Positions 4,652 through 9,305 of a stretch of DNA of 9,305 nucleotides are shown in pieces. A model generated the notes under the pieces. The model had not been told where the DNA came from, searched no databases, and was given only the letters and a program-made list of their open reading frames with translations. Position numbers and translations under genes: made by a program. The stretch's first letter is position 1. The number at the start of each line of letters is the position of its first letter. The stretch comes from RBG-16-66-20 sp035308765. GTDB taxonomy: Bacteria > Pseudomonadota > Gammaproteobacteria > Burkholderiales > SG8-39. The stretch covers positions 1 through 9,305 of the forward strand of contig DATGGA010000094.1 of the NCBI GenBank assembly GCA_035308765.1. Direction: 5' to 3'.

Positions 4652-6984
4652 CGGCCGGGGCCGCTCGCTGCGCGGCCGGGGTGGCGCGCCAGCAGCGCCG
4701 AAAACGTCAGCGCGTATACGGTTCCGATTGCCACCGTGACGCCGATGGCGCGCAGCACTGGCGTTCCGCTGGCCGCGAGAGCCAGCGCCGATAGAAGCGT
4801 CGCGAAACTAGCCACGGCCAGCGACAGTAGCATGAGCGCATGCTCGTCGCGACTACCCTGCGGCTGATTGAAGAAAAGCGCGTAGTTGGTGCCGACGCCG
4901 ACTACCAGCAGCAGTGCTACGAGATGGAACAGAGTCAGCTTTACGCCGGCCATGGAAAGGGTCGCGACGTCCAGCAGCGTCGCCGCCAGCACCGGGGCGA
5001 GTACCCGCCCGGTGGCGGCGAGGCTCCTCAGCCCGGCGCAGACCAGCAGAGCGATGCAGGCGAGCCCGATCATCAGGAGCCGGAGCGCTTCGGCACGGTA
5101 TCCGGCCACCAGCCCATCGGCTTCCTGCTTCAGGTCGAGGAGCAGCACGTCGTGTTCGCCGCTGGAGCGCAGTGCTGCAGCCAGCGCGGCAGCGTCCCGA
5201 ACGCCCGAGATCGGCGCGAGCGCGACCCAATCCTTCGACCCGGGAAACAGCAGCGAATTGATCCGGGTCCCGAAGGCGGTACCGCCCAGCGACTCGAGTT
5301 CCAGCGGTGGTTCGTTGCGCGCGCGCTCAACGGCTGCAAGAAAAGGCGAAAAAGCGCCGGGGCGGAACGGCAAGCCTGTCATCGCCTTCCCCAGATTGGT
5401 CGCGAGCGTCTCGGCGTCGGGCAGTGCGGCGCGACGTTCCTGTTGCGTCTTCTCGCTCGGCAGGTAGCGCGCCGCCAGTTCGTAGCCGCCAATGGCGCCC
5501 GAGGTTATTGCGCCGTCGAGCACCCGCGCGATCCGTTCGCTTTTCTGCAGGACATCCTCGCGCCCGGGAGCGGTGAGGACGACGAGGTAGCGCGGATCCG
5601 GTGCGCCCAGTTGCGAACGCAATTCTCGATCTAGTGCCTTGGATTCTCCCGCAACGGGAGTGAGATTCGCCAAGTCGTCGTCCCAGAGGCGGTCGTTGCG
5701 GTGAATCGCGACCAGTGCGACGCAGGCGATCGCCAGGACGGAACCCCATGCCGCGCCTGTCCCGAGCCAGGCGGGCAACGGCCAGTCGAAGGACGCGGCC
5801 AACTTGCGCTCGAGGATGCGGGCCGGCGTCAGCGCGGGCAGCACCCAGCGCGTCACCAGCCCCGCGACGATTACTCCGACGATAGTGAGGAAACCGAGCT
5901 GCGCCAGTCCGTTGAAACTGGAGAGCAGCATCGACAAGGCGCCGCAGGACGTGGTGAGCACCGCCAGACGCAGGGTAGCGCCGATCCTTCCGAGGGTTTC
6001 TGCGAGCGACTCATGCCGGCCCGTCTGCGCAAAAAGGTAAGTCGGATAGTCGATCGCTTCGCCAATCAGAATCGCGGCGAAGCCCATGGTGATACCGTGC
6101 ACCGGGCCGAACCACAGGCTAACGGCGGTTATTCCCCCAAGCAAGCCGCTGGCCGCCGGCAGCGCCGACAAGGCGACGGGCCACGGCGAACGGTACACGT
6201 ACAGTAGAAGCAGCAGGATGCCGATCGTCGCGATCGTCGAAGAGCGCGCGGCGTCGCGCTCGACGGTGGCGCGGGCAGTCACTGCTGCGAGGCCGGGCCC
6301 GGCGAGCCGCAACCGTGCTCCCGCGGGAGCCACTTCCGCGTACGCCCTTTGGATGGTCGCGATCGCCTTGGCCTGCGCGTCAAGGTCGAAGCCGGGCGCG
6401 CGGGTCTCGACGACAAGGAGCGCGCGCTTACCGTCGCCGGAAAACCAGACGCCTTGCCGGGTGGCGGGTCCGCCCGGCCGCTCGAACAGGCGCGCCAGGC
6501 GGCGCAATTCGCCGGTCGGATCCTGCGGCAGGCTGCTGCGAAACGGTGCGCTGAGCGGCGATGCCAGCAGGGCGAGGGATTCCTGCAGCGCGTCGTGCAA
6601 GCCCGCTGCGGTGAAACGCTCCGCCACGACGCCCGGGCTCAACACATAGCGCAACGCAAAGAGCTGCTGCAGGTCCCGGGCCGCGCGCGCAGCGTCGCCA
6701 TTGGCGACCGTTTCGAATTGGCCGCTACGCGCAAGCCGGTCGGCCAGCCCAGTGCTCGCTTTGGCCAGCACCTCTTCGCCTGCGTCCTCGACGGCAAGCA
6801 GCAGCAGCCGGGATGCGACGCCGCTACGCAGCTGCCCGATCAGCAATTCCTGCGCTCGGGTCGCCGCCTGCGGCAGGAAGGCGCTCATGTCCGTGGTGAG
6901 CACCAGTCGTTGCGTCAGCCAGATTCCGCTGGCGGCAACCAGAATCAGCCACGCGGCGACGGCGGTGCGGCCGCCGCGCTTCAC
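4648..6984 (-). CDS. MMPL/RND-family exporter of the pigment operon
   Basis: A 778-residue inner-membrane transporter with the duplicated RND layout. TM1 is at about 8-29, followed by a first periplasmic domain to about 245, TM2-6 at 250-385, TM7 at 408-427, a second periplasmic domain to about 630, and TM8-12 at 633-765. The C terminus is short and cytosolic. The TM4 motif GEAIDYPTY carries Asp312-Tyr313, matching the proton-relay pair of MmpL proteins. The equivalent TM10 motif GVGTNYALFF has Asn700-Tyr701. The start is a GTG at 6984 overlapping the LolA-like stop as GTGA, with GGAAG four bases upstream. MMPL proteins beside a LolA-like protein are a regular feature of APE clusters and probably lift the polyene lipid from the inner membrane to the periplasmic carrier. 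The cargo is inferred. Confidence 0.88.
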   Translation of the reverse strand: MKRGGRTAVAAWLILVAASGIWLTQRLVLTTDMSAFLPQAATRAQELLIGQLRSGVASRLLLLAVEDAGEEVLAKASTGLADRLARSGQFETVANGDAARAARDLQQLFALRYVLSPGVVAERFTAAGLHDALQESLALLASPLSAPFRSSLPQDPTGELRRLARLFERPGGPATRQGVWFSGDGKRALLVVETRAPGFDLDAQAKAIATIQRAYAEVAPAGARLRLAGPGLAAVTARATVERDAARSSTIATIGILLLLLYVYRSPWPVALSALPAASGLLGGITAVSLWFGPVHGITMGFAAILIGEAIDYPTYLFAQTGRHESLAETLGRIGATLRLAVLTTSCGALSMLLSSFNGLAQLGFLTIVGVIVAGLVTRWVLPALTPARILERKLAASFDWPLPAWLGTGAAWGSVLAIACVALVAIHRNDRLWDDDLANLTPVAGESKALDRELRSQLGAPDPRYLVVLTAPGREDVLQKSERIARVLDGAITSGAIGGYELAARYLPSEKTQQERRAALPDAETLATNLGKAMTGLPFRPGAFSPFLAAVERARNEPPLELESLGGTAFGTRINSLLFPGSKDWVALAPISGVRDAAALAAALRSSGEHDVLLLDLKQEADGLVAGYRAEALRLLMIGLACIALLVCAGLRSLAATGRVLAPVLAATLLDVATLSMAGVKLTLFHLVALLLVVGVGTNYALFFNQPQGSRDEHALMLLSLAVASFATLLSALALAASGTPVLRAIGVTVAIGTVYALTFSALLARHPGRAASGPGR

Positions 6985-7556
6985 GGCGCTTCCGGCCCTA
7001 TCAGCATGACGGATTGATCGCCCGAGCCCTCATCGATTTCTATGCGCTTGAGCCGTTCGCGTGCGCCAGCGATCCGGATGCTCGTCACCAGACCGGCCAG
7101 CTTTTCGTCGCGCGGCGTCAGCGTCAGCAGCCAGGAGTCCGGCGCACCTTCCAGCCGGATACGGTAGTGCCGCTCGAGCGCCGGCGCGTCTCCGGCAAGC
7201 GTCGCGCGCATGCCTTCGATCAGGGCCGTGATCGCCGAGGACGACGACAGGGTAAAGCTGCGCTTCTGCTTGAGCCCGCGGTTCTCGATCGTGACGGCGC
7301 CGCCGGCGATGACCGTCGTTTCCTGGTAGGGGCTGAGCACGTGCTTTTCGAGGCGGTCCGGCCTGCCATAGACCAGCGTGCCCTTCAACACCAGTGGCGC
7401 GCTCAACAGTGCGCTGCGTTTGCTCTCGGTGAAGCTTTCCTTCGCGGCGGGCACGGCCGCCAGCATGGCCATCAGAGCGGGGAGATCGAGGTCCGCCGCC
7501 GGCGTGGACGGCGCCGCCAATGCCATGAGTAGCGCACAGGCCAGGTGTCGGCGCAC
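6981..7556 (-). CDS. LolA-like periplasmic carrier protein
   Basis: A 191-residue secreted protein. I chose the GTG at 7556, two bases after the acyltransferase stop. It gives a clean Sec signal: MRRH, hydrophobic LACALLMALA, and probable cleavage after STPAA (near residue 21). A TTG at 7595 would add 13 residues and overlap the previous gene by 37 nt. The mature part has the LolA-like pattern F.E.(K/R), then LSAPLVLKGTLVYGRPDRLE (51-70) and LSPYQETTVIAG (74-85), which is the start of the open beta-barrel carrier fold. It is expected to bind a hydrophobic cargo in the periplasm. Placed directly before the MMPL exporter, it probably receives the exported polyene lipid rather than ordinary lipoproteins. 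It is not the housekeeping lolA by context. Confidence 0.8.
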   Translation of the reverse strand: MRRHLACALLMALAAPSTPAADLDLPALMAMLAAVPAAKESFTESKRSALLSAPLVLKGTLVYGRPDRLEKHVLSPYQETTVIAGGAVTIENRGLKQKRSFTLSSSSAITALIEGMRATLAGDAPALERHYRIRLEGAPDSWLLTLTPRDEKLAGLVTSIRIAGARERLKRIEIDEGSGDQSVMLIGPEAP

Positions 7557-7558
7557 TC

Positions 7559-8452
7559 TCAGGCGCCCTGCCAGAAATCGTAGTAATTGAACCAATTGTA
7601 AGGCGCCAGGCGGGCGTAGGCCTCGAGTTGGCGCACGTAGCGCTCCACCCAGGGGACGATCGTCGCATTGCGCGCACCGTCGCCCAGTTCGACGCGCTCG
7701 GCCAGCACTTCGAAATGCACGTCGTAGCGCAGATCGCTCCGGTGGAGGCAGAAGAAGGCAACTACTGGAGTTCTCAGCAACGCCGCCGCGAGCATGGGTC
7801 CGGACGGAAAATTGGCGTGATCGCCGAGGAACCGGCAGCGCGCCGTCCGCTCGCTGCCGAAGCGACGATCGCCGAGCATGGCGACGATCTCGCCGCGGTC
7901 CAGGCAGTCACGAACGCGAAATAGGGTTTCCGGCGTTCCGGGCGCAATGACGCGGCCGGACAGCTCGGGCGCCATGCCGCGCAGCCAGCGGCTCATCATG
8001 CGCGAATTTCCCTCGTGCATGACCAGATTGATGGCCAGCGCCTGGTGCCGCTCGCCGTAGGCGCGCAGGATTTCGAAGCTGCCGAGATGGGAACCGAGAA
8101 GCAGGCAGCCGCGGCCGCGCGACACGATCGCATCCAGCGCCGCCCCGTTGTGGATGCGGATGTCGAACCGTGCGCTCCCGTGCGACAACATCTCGACGCG
8201 GTCCAGCAGGGTGCTCGCAAAGACGTGGAAGTGGCGGAAAATCCGCGGCAGGCTTGCCGGCGTGCCGAGGATGCGCGTCAGAAAGGCGCGGGACGCGCGA
8301 CGCGCACGGGGAAAGAAGGCGACGAAATACCAGCAGATCGGCACGAGCAGGATGCGTCCGATGCGCCGGCCCAGCATGCCGGTAATCCAGCTGATCAGGT
8401 GCAACGCGGCGAAGCTGCCGCGCTCGCGTTGCTCGAGCCAGATCGCCTTCAT
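7559..8452 (-). CDS. LpxL/HtrB-like lysophospholipid-type acyltransferase
   Basis: A 297-residue member of the bacterial lipid A acyltransferase (LpxL/LpxM, HtrB) family, of usual length. It has a hydrophobic N-terminal stretch (about 31-47, ILLVPICWYFVAFF) that would anchor it in the inner membrane. The catalytic HX4E motif is SHLGSFE with His122 and Glu127. The downstream family block runs GDRRFGSERTARCRFLG then ANFPSGPMLAAALLRTPVV. The start is the ATG at 8452 in an ATGA overlap with the ligase stop, with AAAGG six bases upstream. The open frame continuing upstream is a shadow. In APE clusters such enzymes are thought to transfer the polyene acyl chain from carrier protein to a glycerol- or sugar-lipid acceptor. 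A housekeeping lipid A role is unlikely in this operon. Confidence 0.85.
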   Translation of the reverse strand: MKAIWLEQRERGSFAALHLISWITGMLGRRIGRILLVPICWYFVAFFPRARRASRAFLTRILGTPASLPRIFRHFHVFASTLLDRVEMLSHGSARFDIRIHNGAALDAIVSRGRGCLLLGSHLGSFEILRAYGERHQALAINLVMHEGNSRMMSRWLRGMAPELSGRVIAPGTPETLFRVRDCLDRGEIVAMLGDRRFGSERTARCRFLGDHANFPSGPMLAAALLRTPVVAFFCLHRSDLRYDVHFEVLAERVELGDGARNATIVPWVERYVRQLEAYARLAPYNWFNYYDFWQGA

Positions 8453-9305
8453 GACGCGCCTTTGACGAGCATCGTGCCGTCCGCGACCAGCGCGGCCTTG
8501 CTTTCGATCCTGAAGGCCATCCGATCCGGCGCGAGCGGCCTGAAGACGATTCGAAACGACTCCTGCGGCCGTAGCAGCGAGCGGAAGCTTGCGTCGGGAA
8601 TCGCGAGGAGGCGGAAGTCGTCGCCGAAGCGATTGCGCGCGGCCCGCTCTACCAGCGCCAGCAGCCAGGCGCCGGGTACGATCGGATTGCCGGGGAAATG
8701 TCCCGCCAGCGCCGGATGTGAAGCGGCGACCGTCTGCCAATCCTGTTCGGCTGCCAATACCGCGAGCGCGTCGCGCGTCAGCTTGCCGGCGGCATTGCGA
8801 GGCAGCGCGTCCACCATCACCAGCGGTCGCGGCAGAAAAACCGGGTCGATGCGGCTGCGCAGCTGCGCGATGATGGCCGCGCGTTCGATCCCCGGGGCCA
8901 CTGCGAAGGCCATCAGCCGCGGTTCGGCGGCAGCGGAGTCCGGCATCCAGAACACGCCATCAATCACGCCTGGTACGCGGATCAGCTCGGCCGTCAACGC
9001 CGAGAGCGAGTTGCGCGAGCCGCCGATCTTGACTATGTCGGCGACGCGGCCCTGAATGGTGAATTTCCCGCCGCCATGCTCGAGCAGCAGGTCGTTCAGC
9101 GGGACGGGGTCCGGCAGATGTCCGCCCTGCGCGATCGCCTGGCCGCCGACTATGGAAATGTCGACGTCGTCCACCGTCGAAAAGGTCTGCGTACGCGCGG
9201 TGCGCCGCGTGGCAAGCGCGCCAGTCTCGGTGCTGCCGTAAATCTCGATCACCGGTGCGCCGCCAAGTTCTTCGATGCGGCAGGCGATTTCCTCAGTCAG
9301 CGGGG
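8449..9305 (-). CDS. Adenylating acyl/aryl ligase fused to FabA/Z-like hotdog (3' part)
   Basis: The frame is open to the right edge, so 284 C-terminal residues are visible and the start is outside. A GTG at 9252 is inside the gene: the upstream codons read PLTEEIACRIEELGGAPV, which is normal adenylation-domain sequence. Visible ligase motifs are IYGSTETG (21-28), GRVADIVKIGG (85-95) and the catalytic lysine loop LPRNAAGKLTR (167-177, Lys174). From about residue 190 a hotdog domain follows with HPALAGHFPGNPIVPG (196-211). The ligase would activate an aromatic starter such as a hydroxybenzoate for loading on carrier protein. The hotdog domain corresponds to ApeI. The fusion is known from xanthomonadin/APE clusters. 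The residue 14 after His202, normally the catalytic Asp/Glu of FabA/FabZ, is Ala216 here; Glu219 is the nearest acid. Confidence 0.88.
   Translation of the reverse strand, partial: PLTEEIACRIEELGGAPVIEIYGSTETGALATRRTARTQTFSTVDDVDISIVGGQAIAQGGHLPDPVPLNDLLLEHGGGKFTIQGRVADIVKIGGSRNSLSALTAELIRVPGVIDGVFWMPDSAAAEPRLMAFAVAPGIERAAIIAQLRSRIDPVFLPRPLVMVDALPRNAAGKLTRDALAVLAAEQDWQTVAASHPALAGHFPGNPIVPGAWLLALVERAARNRFGDDFRLLAIPDASFRSLLRPQESFRIVFRPLAPDRMAFRIESKAALVADGTMLVKGAS

Noticed and set aside
4079..4867. Long plus-strand open frames, here and across 939-1445, 2431-2982, 3141-3758, 4840-5634 and 8015-9055
   Set aside because: All lie antisense to well-supported genes, lack recognisable domains and show the composition expected of GC-rich antisense frames.
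8453..8740. Upstream extension of the acyltransferase by 96 residues
   Set aside because: It is the out-of-frame shadow of the ligase hotdog domain; the ATG at 8452 with the ATGA overlap is the natural start.

Overview
The window is GC-rich, and every gene I can support lies on the minus strand, so it reads right to left. Content and codon style suggest a Gram-negative proteobacterium, probably betaproteobacterial (Burkholderiales-like). Three things point that way: an aryl-polyene type operon, outer-membrane lipoprotein genes, and a tRNA-Arg 3' end with encoded CCA that resembles what I remember of beta-proteobacterial tRNA-Arg. The genus cannot be fixed from the sequence alone.

From about 9305 down to 831 the window holds the downstream part of an aryl polyene (APE)/xanthomonadin-type pigment operon. 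In transcription order it has: the C-terminal part of an acyl/aryl adenylating ligase fused to a FabA/FabZ-like hotdog domain (cut by the right edge); an LpxL/HtrB-like acyltransferase; a LolA-like periplasmic carrier; a 12-TM MMPL/RND-type exporter; a catalytic ketosynthase; a short ketosynthase-like chain-length-factor partner; an ApeP-like hotdog dehydratase; a FabG-like ketoreductase; and a family 2 glycosyltransferase. Seven of the eight junctions are 4-nt stop/start overlaps (ATGA, GTGA or TTGA). The eighth has a 2-nt gap. This is one tightly coupled transcription unit whose promoter lies beyond the right edge.

Inferred division of labour: the ligase activates an aromatic starter. Ketosynthase plus chain-length factor, ketoreductase and two hotdog dehydratases build the conjugated polyene on an acyl carrier protein. 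The acyltransferase and glycosyltransferase attach the product to a lipid or sugar carrier, and the LolA-like and MMPL proteins move it toward the outer membrane. Carrier proteins, phosphopantetheinyl transferase, thioesterase, methyltransferase and any aromatic-starter enzyme are not in the window and would be sought to the right.

The operon tail (831-184) holds a possible 29-residue mini-lipoprotein or remnant, then a two-repeat BamE/SmpA-like lipoprotein with a strong ribosome binding site. Three bases beyond that gene's stop lies the 3' part of a tRNA-Arg (139-180) with no matching 5' half. Left of it is AT-richer, apparently non-coding sequence with a perfect 8-bp inverted repeat. The simplest reading is the downstream attachment scar of an integrated element that lies to the left, with the APE operon on the flanking chromosomal side. 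I see no CRISPR array, transposase, rRNA or riboswitch.
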